Assembly (NCBI GenBank): GCA_019745775.1
Contig: JAIESR010000090.1
Span: 1 to 63,929 of the forward strand
DNA: 63,929 nt
Source of the DNA: Xanthobacteraceae bacterium
Lineage (GTDB): Bacteria > Pseudomonadota > Alphaproteobacteria > Rhizobiales > Xanthobacteraceae
Reading direction: 5' to 3'
This document shows positions 28,383 through 35,996 of the stretch, piece after piece. The notes below the pieces were generated by a model. The model made no database searches and was not told the DNA's origin. It saw only the letters and a program-made list of their open reading frames with translations. Position numbers and translations under genes: made by a program. Position 1 is the stretch's first letter; every line of letters starts with the position of its first letter.

Positions 28383-29171
28383 CTATCGATCGAGCTGAAC
28401 CTGGCGGCCGCGGTCGTCGCGGGTGGCCGCGCCGCGGCGCACGGCTTCCGGCGGTACCGGCGTCGCGTTGTTCGGTGCGATGCGCGTCTCCGCCAGCCGC
28501 TGCCGCCACTCCGGCGACAGGCCGGGATAGGACGCGATCGGCGTGAATTCGGCGCCGCCTCGGCCGCCGCCGCGATAGGCGACGAAGCCTTCATTGGTGG
28601 CGACGATGTCGTCTTGCCGCAGCGACGTGTCTTCGGCCGGGTTCAGCGCGACCAGTCCGTAGGGGTCGCGGCCGTTGCAGGTGCAGTTCTGCACGACGCG
28701 CTCGCGATAGGCGAAGGCGGTGCGCAGCGATGCGTAGCGGGTGCCGTCACTGGCGACCGCGTGATCGATGCCGGTGCCGGAGAACGTGCGGGTCTCGGCG
28801 GCCGGGCAGAACGCGTTGCAGAGCTGCGCCGGGTTGGCGCCGCCGCTGCGCTGGATCGGGAAATAGCGGCCGTCGCATAGCCGCACGCAGAACGTCCCGG
28901 CGATGCCGGATGGCGCGCCGCCGCCGCGCTCGCGCTCGAACCCCGGATAGGACGGGTCGGCGTAGGCACTGGCGTTGGGCGGCGGGCCGGGGCGGCGCTG
29001 GTCGCGGAACAGGAAGTCGAACAGGCCCTGGGCGGAGGCGGGCGGGGACGGCAGGACCACCGCCGTCACCGTCATCGCGGCGATCACAAGCCCGGTCAGG
29101 TGTGCACAGAAGGCCTTTCGGGGTCGGACAATCAAGAATGCCTCCATCGCACGCCACAATTTGCCGCCCAT
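28383..29171 (-). CDS. DUF2865 secreted protein
   Basis: 262 aa; starts at 29171 or at the internal ATG at 29147 (MEAFLIVRPRK). A hydrophobic signal segment (GLVIAAMTVTAVVLPSPPASAQ) precedes GLFDFLFRDQRRPG. The core carries the DUF2865 pattern with paired cysteines: TFCVRLCDGRYFPI, LCNAFCPAAETRTFSGTGIDHAV, and QNCTCNGRDPYG. This family is nearly confined to Hyphomicrobiales and has no known function. Six cysteines suggest disulfides in the periplasm. The upstream 212-base gap to the divergent ridA-like gene shows no further gene. Confidence 0.85.
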   Translation of the reverse strand: MGGKLWRAMEAFLIVRPRKAFCAHLTGLVIAAMTVTAVVLPSPPASAQGLFDFLFRDQRRPGPPPNASAYADPSYPGFERERGGGAPSGIAGTFCVRLCDGRYFPIQRSGGANPAQLCNAFCPAAETRTFSGTGIDHAVASDGTRYASLRTAFAYRERVVQNCTCNGRDPYGLVALNPAEDTSLRQDDIVATNEGFVAYRGGGRGGAEFTPIASYPGLSPEWRQRLAETRIAPNNATPVPPEAVRRGAATRDDRGRQVQLDR

Positions 29172-29383
29172 GCGTGCGTTAATCGTCTAACGCCGGACGG
29201 AACAAAGAGTTTCAGCCTTGCCGGGCCGCAGCAGACGGCCTTCGGTTCAGACGTTCAGCCAAACAATCCCGCCCGGACCCAATCGACAACCGGCACTCTA
29301 GGCGGCAAAGGTAAATGGCCGCTAACCATCCCGCCGGGAGCCGGTGGGAAACGCGCATACCGAACAACAGGGGAGGTTCAACG

Positions 29384-29881
29384 GTGGCCAACATCCGCTT
29401 CATCAATCCCGAGGCGCTGACGAAACCGCCGACCTACACGCAGGTGGTCGAGGTGACCGGCCCCGGCCGCACGGTCTATATCGCCGGCCAGCTCGCGACC
29501 GGCCGCGACGGCAACCTGGTGAGCCGCGATTTCCGCGCCCAGGCCGTGCAGGTGTTCGAGAACCTGAAGGCGGCGCTGGCGGCGGTCGGCGCGAGCTTCA
29601 AGGACGTGGTCAAGATCAACAGCTACCTCGCCGACATCGCGCACCTGCCGGTGCTGCGTGACGTCCGCGCCGGCTATCTCAACGCCGCCGCGCTGCCGGC
29701 CTCGACGACGCTCGGCAATTCGAGCTTCGCGCGCGAGGGCGCGCTGCTCGAGGTCGAGGTGGTCGCGTCGCTGCCGGCAAAGGCCGCAAGAGCCGGCACG
29801 AGGGCGGGCGCGAAGGCCAAAAGCGCGAAGCGCGTCTCCCGCTCGAGCAAGACATCCGCTAAACGAGGAAAACGAAAGTAA
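29384..29881 (+). CDS. RidA-family protein with basic C-terminal tail
   Basis: 165 aa from the GTG at 29384, seven bases after GGGAGG. The first ~130 residues are a RidA/YjgF domain (VEVTGPGRTVYIAGQLATGRDGNLVS, SFKDVVKINSYLADIAHLPVLRDVRAGY, LPASTTLGNSSFAREGALLEVEVVA). The Arg residue that binds carboxylates in reactive-imine deaminases would lie in the LRDVR segment. The last ~35 residues are almost all Ala, Lys, Arg and Ser and are not part of the fold. Its last 23 bases overlap the end of the convergent permease gene. Confidence 0.88.
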   Translation: MANIRFINPEALTKPPTYTQVVEVTGPGRTVYIAGQLATGRDGNLVSRDFRAQAVQVFENLKAALAAVGASFKDVVKINSYLADIAHLPVLRDVRAGYLNAAALPASTTLGNSSFAREGALLEVEVVASLPAKAARAGTRAGAKAKSAKRVSRSSKTSAKRGKRK

Positions 29882-31271
29882 TCAGCAGCAATCCCGGCAG
29901 CAGGATCAGCGACGCCCACAGCATATAGCCGACGAAGCTCGGCATCTTGACGCCGCGCTCTTCCGCGAGGGCGTAGATCATCAGGTTGGGCGCGTTTCCG
30001 ATATAGGTCAGCGCGCCCATGTAGACCGCGCCCATCGAGATCGCGGCGAGTGTCGGCGCGAGCTTGGTCATCAGCATCTGCGAGTCGCCGCCGGCCAGCT
30101 CGAAGAACACCAGGTAAGTCGGCGCGTTGTCGAGGAAGGCGGACAGCATGCCGGTCAGCCAGAAATAGGCCACCTCATTCGGCACGACGCTGTCGTCGAT
30201 CAACTGCGGCAGCCAGCCGAAGGCGCCGGCCTTGCCGGCCTGCAGCATCGCCAGCACCGGGATGATGCAGGTGAAAATGCCGGCGAACAGGATCGCGACC
30301 TCGCGGATCGGCTCCCAGGTGAAGCCGTTGCTCTCCCGGTGCTCGTTCGGCGTGAGGACCAGCGAGAGGATGGCGATCGCGATCAGCGTGCCGTCGCGGA
30401 TCAATTCCTGGAGCTCGACCTTGGTGCCGAGGACGTCGAAGACGATGCCAGATTTCCACTGCGATGCGATCAGGATGGTGCCGATCACGGCAGCGAGCAG
30501 CAGGAAATTGATATTGCCGTGGACGCTCAATCTGCCGGGCGGCAGCGGCGGCTCGCCGATCAGCGCCACCCGCCGGTCCTTCCGCTGGAACCAGATATCG
30601 ACGATGACGAACATCATGAGCACGATGCCGGCGAGCAAGGCGGTCGGCAGCCACAGGTTCTGCACCGGCCAGAAGAAGTCCACGCCGCGCAGGAAGCCGA
30701 CAAACAGCGGCGGGTCGCCGATCGGGCTCAGCGACCCCCCGACATTGGCGACCAGGATGATGAAGAAGACGACGACGTGGGCGTTGTGCTGCCGGTTGGC
30801 GTTGGCGCGCAGCAGCGGCCGGATCAGAATCATGGCCGCGCCCGTGGTGCCGACAATCGACGCGATCAGCGTGCCGAAGGCGATGATCGCGGTGTTCACC
30901 AGCGGCGTGCCGCGCAGCTCGCCGGTCACCAGGATACCACCGGCGACGACATACAGCGTGAATAGGAGCACGATGAAGCTGAGGTATTCCGCGAACAGGG
31001 CGTGCACGAAGGCGGCGGCCGCGGTCGGCACGTCATAGAGCGCGGCGATCGGCACGATCGCAAGCGCGCCCCAGACGAAAGCGAGCTTGCCGTAGTGGCG
31101 GTGCCAGAGCTGCGGAAACAACAGCGGCCCGGCAGCGATGGTGAGAAGGATGCCGATGAACGGCAGCGCCCATGGCCAGCGCAGTGCCGTGCCGTCGAGC
31201 GCCGCGGCGTGGGCGGCGGTCGGCACGATCGAAGCGACCAAAACGAGCAGGAGAGCGCGGAACTGTTGCAT
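29859..31271 (-). CDS. ArsB/NhaD-superfamily permease, sodium/proton antiporter-like
   Basis: 470 aa with an N-terminal signal-like segment and about 11-12 transmembrane helices. The ion-transporter core includes AIIAFGTLIASIVGTTGAAMILIRPLL and NVGGSLSPIGDPPLFVGFLRG; the latter GDPP motif is shared by NhaD-type Na+/H+ antiporters and ArsB/CitMHS relatives. Late helices carry AFLDNAPTYLVFFELAGGD. Proton-coupled sodium or anion movement in the inner membrane is likely. A hairpin (31329-31367) separates it from polA upstream. Confidence 0.85.
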   Translation of the reverse strand: MQQFRALLLVLVASIVPTAAHAAALDGTALRWPWALPFIGILLTIAAGPLLFPQLWHRHYGKLAFVWGALAIVPIAALYDVPTAAAAFVHALFAEYLSFIVLLFTLYVVAGGILVTGELRGTPLVNTAIIAFGTLIASIVGTTGAAMILIRPLLRANANRQHNAHVVVFFIILVANVGGSLSPIGDPPLFVGFLRGVDFFWPVQNLWLPTALLAGIVLMMFVIVDIWFQRKDRRVALIGEPPLPPGRLSVHGNINFLLLAAVIGTILIASQWKSGIVFDVLGTKVELQELIRDGTLIAIAILSLVLTPNEHRESNGFTWEPIREVAILFAGIFTCIIPVLAMLQAGKAGAFGWLPQLIDDSVVPNEVAYFWLTGMLSAFLDNAPTYLVFFELAGGDSQMLMTKLAPTLAAISMGAVYMGALTYIGNAPNLMIYALAEERGVKMPSFVGYMLWASLILLPGLLLITFVFLV

Positions 31272-31328
31272 GACGACGGACTCATAGCAGACGCTGCAGC
31301 AATTGACCTGCGATGGAGCCGCGCAGTA

Positions 31329-31367
31329 GGTCTGCTCCCTCGCCCCAATGGGGAGAGGGAGCAGACC
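31329..31367. repeat. Long palindrome between polA and the permease gene
   Basis: GGTCTGCTCCCTC (31329-31341) and GAGGGAGCAGACC (31355-31367) are perfect 13-base complements; the inner CCCC/GGGG extends the pairing around a GCCCCAATGGGGA core. The left arm recurs exactly inside hrpB at 37493-37505, so this is one copy of a dispersed element, which here may also terminate transcription. Confidence 0.75.
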
Positions 31368-31409
31368 TAATTCGTCGCTCGGGCGTGCACAAACCGAAAT
31401 GTCTCGAAC

Positions 31410-34409
31410 TCAATGCGCCTCGTCCCAGTTGTCGGCGGCGCGCGCGTCGACGGCGAGCGGCACCGACAGCGTCACCGCCGGATGCGGCGCGTCCTCCATC
31501 ACCGCCTTCACCACCGGCAGGGTCTTGTCGACCTCGTCCTCCGGCACCTCGAAGACGAGCTCGTCGTGCACCTGCAAGAGCATCCGCGCATTGAGCTTCT
31601 TCTTGGCGAGCGCGGCGTCCATGCGGGTCATGGCGCGGCGGATGATGTCGGCGGCGGAGCCTTGCAGGCGCGCATTGATCGCGGCGCGCTCGTTGAACGA
31701 GCGGATCGAGGCGTTGGAGTGCTTGATCTCCGGGTAGTGGCACTTGCGGCCGAACAGCGTGGTCACATAGCCGTGCTGCTTGGCGAACGCCTTGGTCTCT
31801 TCCATGTAGTCGCGGATGCCGGGGAAGCGCTCGAAGTATTTCTTGATGTAGGCGCCGGCTTCCTCGCGCTCGATGCCGAGCTGATTGGCGAGGCCGAACG
31901 CCGAGATGCCGTAGATGATGCCGAAATTGATCGCCTTGGCGCGGCGGCGGATTTCGCCGGGCATGCCCTTGACCGGCACGCCGAACATCTCCGATGCGGT
32001 CATGGCGTGAATGTCGAGGCCGTCGCGGAACGCCTTGCGCAGCAATTCGACATTGCCGATCTCGGCGAGCAGCCGCAGCTCGATCTGCGAATAGTCGGCG
32101 GAGGCGAGCTTGTGGCCGGGCGCGGCGATGAAGGCGCGGCGGATCTTGCGGCCCTCTTCGGTTCGGATCGGAATGTTCTGAAGGTTCGGCTCCGATGACG
32201 AGAGCCGGCCGGTCGGCGTCGCCGCCATCGCGTAGTTGGTGTGCACGCGCCTGGTGGTGGGGTTGATGTAGCCCGGCAGCGCGTCGGTATAGGTCGACTT
32301 CAGCTTGGTGATCTGCCGCCACTCGAGAATCTTCTGCGGCAGCGCGTGGCCGAGCTCGGCCAGCTCGTCGAGCACGCGCGCGCCGGTCGCCCACTGACCG
32401 GTCTTGGTCTTGGTGCCGCCGGGCAGCCCCATCTTGCCGAACAGGATGTCGCCGAGCTGCTTCGGCGAGCCCGGATTGAACGACGGATCGCCGGCGAGCT
32501 CGCGCACCTCGGCTTCGAGGCCGGCGGCGCGCTGCGCGAATTCGCCCGAGAGCCGCGACAGCACCTGCCGGTCGACCGCGATGCCGCGCCGCTCCATCCG
32601 CGCCAGCACCGGCAGCAGCGGACGTTCCAGCGTCTCGTAGACGCTGGTCATGTGCTCGGCGACCATGCGCGGACGCAGCACCTGCGTCAGCCGCAGCGCC
32701 AGGTCGGCGTCCTCCGCGACATAGGGCGCGGCCTTGTCGAACGCGACGCAGTCGAATTCGACCTTGGCTTTGCCGGTGCCGATGACGTCATTGTATTCGA
32801 TTGCGGTATGGTTGAAGTAGCGCGGCGCGAGCGCCTCGATGGCGTGGCCGTAGCGGCCGGCGTCGAGCACATAGGACATCAGCATGGTGTCTTCGTGCGA
32901 GCGCATCTCGATGCCGCGCACGGCGAACAGCTGCAATTCGAACTTCAGGTTCTGCCCGATCTTGAGGACGCCGGGGTCCTCGAGCAGCGGCTTGAGCAGC
33001 TTGAGCGCATCGTCCTCGCTCAGTTGATCGGGCGCGCGCTCGCCGCCGAACAGCCCGCCGTCGCCATTGCCGGCCTTGCGATGCGCCAGCGGCACGTAAC
33101 ACGCTTCGTTCGGCGCGATCGCCAGCGCGATGCCGCAGATCGCCGCCTGCATCGGGTCTTCGCCCACGGTCTCGGCGTTGATCGCGACCGAGCCGATCTC
33201 GCGGGCGCGCGCGACAAAGGCTTCGAGCCGGTCGCGCTTGCCGACGATCTCATAGCGCGCGCGATCGAACTTCGCCTTGCGCGCGGCCTCGGTGCGTTCG
33301 GCCGCCAGCGCCTGCGGCGTGATCACGATATTGCCGGCGGCGCCGGTCGGCATTTTCTTCGGCGTCATGCCGCCGCCCGACAGCGGCAGGCCCGGCGCGA
33401 CGGTTGCGCTCGCCGCGACCGTCGCCGGCTTCGCGGCTGCCGCGTCGCGATCGCGTGGCGACCGGGTCGACGGCTGCGCCGCCTCGATCTCGGCGGCCTC
33501 GACGCCGGAGAATTCGGCGACGCGGCGGGTCAACGTGTTGAACTCCATGCCCTTGAGAAATGCGACCAGCAGCTTGTAGTCGGGCTCGTGCACCGCGAGC
33601 TCGGCGAGCGGCACGTCGAGCTTCACGTGGTCGTCGAGCGTCACCAGCCGCTTCGAGAGCCGGGCCTTGTCGGCATTGTCGATCAGCGATTGCCGGCGCT
33701 TCTCCTGCTTGATCTCGCCGGCGCGCGCGAGCAGCGTTTCGAGGTCGCCGTATTCGCCGATCAGCTGCGCCGCAGTCTTCACGCCGATGCCGGGTACGCC
33801 CGGCACGTTGTCGGTCGAGTCGCCGATCAGCGACTGCACCTCGATCACCTTGGAAGGCGGCACGCCGAACTTCTCGATCACCTCGGGGATGCCGATCTTC
33901 TTGTCCTTCATCGTGTCGTACATGATCACGCAGTCGTTCACGAGCTGCATGAGGTCCTTGTCGGACGATACGATGGTGGCGTTGGCGCCGAGCTCGCAGG
34001 CCTCGCGCACATAGGTTGCGATCAGGTCGTCGGCCTCGAAGCCGGCCTGCTCCAGGCAGGGGATGTCGAAGGCGCGCACCGCCTCGCGGATCAGGCCGAA
34101 CTGCGGGATCAGGTCGTCGGGCGGGGCGGAGCGGTTGGCCTTGTATTCGGGATAGAATTCGGTGCGGAAGGTCTGCTCGGACTTGTCGAACACCACCGCG
34201 AGGTGGGTCGGCCGTTCGCCTTCCTTCATGTCGCGCAGGAGCTTCCACAGCATGTTGCAAAAGCCGAGCACGGCGTTGACCTGCAACCCGTCCGACTTGC
34301 GGTTGAGCGGCGGCAGCGCGTGATAGGCGCGGAAGATGTAGCCGGAACCGTCGACCAGAAAGACGTGGTCGCCCTTTTTGGGCATTTGTGCTTGCGGGGC
34401 TTTGGACAT
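31410..34409 (-). CDS. polA: DNA polymerase I, altered proofreading site
   Basis: 999 aa. The N-terminal 5' nuclease domain is intact (FLVDGSGYIFRAYHAL, GFEADDLIATYVREA, LIGDSTDNVPGVPGIGVKTAAQLI). The polymerase domain is complete (ADYSQIELRLLAEI, RRRAKAINFGIIYGISAFGLA, LLQVHDELVFEVP). Between them the 3'-5' exonuclease fold is present but its metal ligands differ from the norm. The Exo I position reads VAINAETVGED (Asn411 where Asp is usual, Glu413 kept), Exo II reads NLKFELQLF (Glu491 in place of Asp), and Exo III is kept in YVAEDADLAL (567-569). Proofreading may be weak or lost. A low-complexity stretch (about 305-360) links the nuclease and exonuclease domains. Confidence 0.97.
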   Translation of the reverse strand: MSKAPQAQMPKKGDHVFLVDGSGYIFRAYHALPPLNRKSDGLQVNAVLGFCNMLWKLLRDMKEGERPTHLAVVFDKSEQTFRTEFYPEYKANRSAPPDDLIPQFGLIREAVRAFDIPCLEQAGFEADDLIATYVREACELGANATIVSSDKDLMQLVNDCVIMYDTMKDKKIGIPEVIEKFGVPPSKVIEVQSLIGDSTDNVPGVPGIGVKTAAQLIGEYGDLETLLARAGEIKQEKRRQSLIDNADKARLSKRLVTLDDHVKLDVPLAELAVHEPDYKLLVAFLKGMEFNTLTRRVAEFSGVEAAEIEAAQPSTRSPRDRDAAAAKPATVAASATVAPGLPLSGGGMTPKKMPTGAAGNIVITPQALAAERTEAARKAKFDRARYEIVGKRDRLEAFVARAREIGSVAINAETVGEDPMQAAICGIALAIAPNEACYVPLAHRKAGNGDGGLFGGERAPDQLSEDDALKLLKPLLEDPGVLKIGQNLKFELQLFAVRGIEMRSHEDTMLMSYVLDAGRYGHAIEALAPRYFNHTAIEYNDVIGTGKAKVEFDCVAFDKAAPYVAEDADLALRLTQVLRPRMVAEHMTSVYETLERPLLPVLARMERRGIAVDRQVLSRLSGEFAQRAAGLEAEVRELAGDPSFNPGSPKQLGDILFGKMGLPGGTKTKTGQWATGARVLDELAELGHALPQKILEWRQITKLKSTYTDALPGYINPTTRRVHTNYAMAATPTGRLSSSEPNLQNIPIRTEEGRKIRRAFIAAPGHKLASADYSQIELRLLAEIGNVELLRKAFRDGLDIHAMTASEMFGVPVKGMPGEIRRRAKAINFGIIYGISAFGLANQLGIEREEAGAYIKKYFERFPGIRDYMEETKAFAKQHGYVTTLFGRKCHYPEIKHSNASIRSFNERAAINARLQGSAADIIRRAMTRMDAALAKKKLNARMLLQVHDELVFEVPEDEVDKTLPVVKAVMEDAPHPAVTLSVPLAVDARAADNWDEAH

Positions 34410-34559
34410 GGCCGGAATGTGGGCTGTCCGCCGGGGGATGGCAACGTTTTCCGGCCCTCGTTACACAGCGAATTCGTGCGCATTGGCGCCATGATCCTGG
34501 CTATAGACTTGTCCGTCGCGTAGCGGCGCAGCGCGGGTGCGCAACGTGGAGCGAGAGCC

Positions 34560-34823
34560 ATGAAAGCGATGGTGTTGATGATCGCGGCCGTGCTGTTGAC
34601 GGCCCCGTCGGGCGCCGCAGACATGCCGGTCAAGGGCAAGTTGAGCCCGGCGGCCTCGGACAACATCCACGCCTATGGTGACCGGAATGCGTCGTGTCAG
34701 GTGTGGACCGACGGGTGCCGTCGCTGCGAGCGCGGCAGCGATGCGCCGCGCTGCTCCAACATCGGCATCGCGTGCCAGCCCGGCCCGGTCAGGTGCGATG
34801 GGGCATCGAAGCCCGCCCCGTAA
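34560..34823 (+). CDS. Small secreted cysteine-rich protein, function unknown
   Basis: 87 aa. Signal peptide (MVLMIAAVLLTAPSGAADM), then about 65 residues with six cysteines in a compact pattern (SCQVWTDGCRRCERG, CSNIGIACQPGPVRC). GTGGAGCGAGAG precedes the ATG. It is not recognised as a named family. The cysteine density points to a disulfide-held or metal-binding periplasmic peptide. It stands between polA, divergent, and the acyltransferase, convergent. Confidence 0.7.
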   Translation: MKAMVLMIAAVLLTAPSGAADMPVKGKLSPAASDNIHAYGDRNASCQVWTDGCRRCERGSDAPRCSNIGIACQPGPVRCDGASKPAP

Positions 34824-34840
34824 TCGCGGCGGGACACGCC

Positions 34841-35926
34841 TCAGTGCGCGGGCTGCAGCTTCAGCGGCTTCTTCGGCGCGATCCAGAATAACTCCGGCCG
34901 CTCGAACAGGAACTTGAGCGGCGTGCGACGCACCGTCCAGTACAGCAACAGCGCGCCGACGATGCCGCACAGCGTCACGATCGCCGAGATGGTGCCGATG
35001 TCGCTGATCCAGCCGTATTTGAGCAGGACCGTGCGGCTCGCCGCCATGCCGAGGAAGAACGCCAGATAGATGACGATCGACTTCTCGCCGCAATAGCGCA
35101 GCGGCTCGAACAGGCGAATTTGTGCGAGCAGCGCGGACACCGCGACCACCGCGGCGGCGCCGGCGAGGCCGAGCGCGAGCGAGACGAACGGAAGCTGCGC
35201 GAAGCCGTTGAACACCAGGATGCCGTTGACCAGGCCCCAGACCACGAGACCGGCGAGCGCCGTCTCCGGCTGCGCCTGCACCTGCGACGCCAGCGTGAAG
35301 AAGCGCTGCGCCAGGATATAGCCGGTATAGAAGTAGACGAAGCGGCTCGCGAACTCGTCGACGACGGTCCAGCCGGTGTGGATCGGCGCGATCTCGAGTG
35401 CCGCCGCCACCAGCCAGATCGCGAGCACGGGAATGCCCCAGCCGCGCGCGAGCTTGGTGATGACGAAGAAGACCGGCAGCAGATAGATGAACCAGAGCGT
35501 GCCGAACGGCTCCCAGAAGGTCTCGAGATAGAGCCAGGCGACGCCGGCGACGCCGTGGCCCTGCGCCAGGCCGGGCGCCTTCACCGCAAACTGGATCGCG
35601 GTCCACAGCAGATAGAAATAGAAGAAGTGCACGACCTTGCGGTCGAGATAGGTGCGCCAGTCGCGGTCGATGACCTGCGCCAGGAACAAGCCCGAGATCA
35701 GGAAGAAGTCCGGCATCCGGAACGGCTGCGCGAAGGCGACGACGTGGTGCATCCAGCCTTCGCTGCCGGCGGCCGCGCCGACGCCGAGGGTCGAATGCAT
35801 CATCACCACGAAGACGATGCAAAAGCCCTTGGCATAGTCGACCCATTCGATCCGCTGGCGCGCGGATGCGTCATTGCTGTACATCGGATGTGCCGAATCG
35901 GTTCCCATTTGTTTCAGATACAACAT
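34841..35926 (-). CDS. Acyltransferase 3 family membrane protein
   Basis: Up to 361 aa; ATGs at 35926, 35908 and 35884 are all possible, and none has a strong Shine-Dalgarno. About ten transmembrane helices. The family start is clear (RIEWVDYAKGFCIVFVVMMHSTLGV, with the catalytic-type His in MMHS), followed by FRMPDFFLISGLFLAQ and WRTYLDRKVVHFFYFYLLW. Such proteins move acetyl or other acyl groups onto exported sugars such as polysaccharide, LPS or glycans. Substrate unknown. The gene is divergent from hrpB with about 70 bp between starts. Confidence 0.88.
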   Translation of the reverse strand: MLYLKQMGTDSAHPMYSNDASARQRIEWVDYAKGFCIVFVVMMHSTLGVGAAAGSEGWMHHVVAFAQPFRMPDFFLISGLFLAQVIDRDWRTYLDRKVVHFFYFYLLWTAIQFAVKAPGLAQGHGVAGVAWLYLETFWEPFGTLWFIYLLPVFFVITKLARGWGIPVLAIWLVAAALEIAPIHTGWTVVDEFASRFVYFYTGYILAQRFFTLASQVQAQPETALAGLVVWGLVNGILVFNGFAQLPFVSLALGLAGAAAVVAVSALLAQIRLFEPLRYCGEKSIVIYLAFFLGMAASRTVLLKYGWISDIGTISAIVTLCGIVGALLLYWTVRRTPLKFLFERPELFWIAPKKPLKLQPAH

Positions 35927-35996
35927 CAGGTGTTTCGCTGTTCTTTACCCATTCAAATACAGTGCCAGGGGCAGGCTTAGGACGCGATTAACGCTA

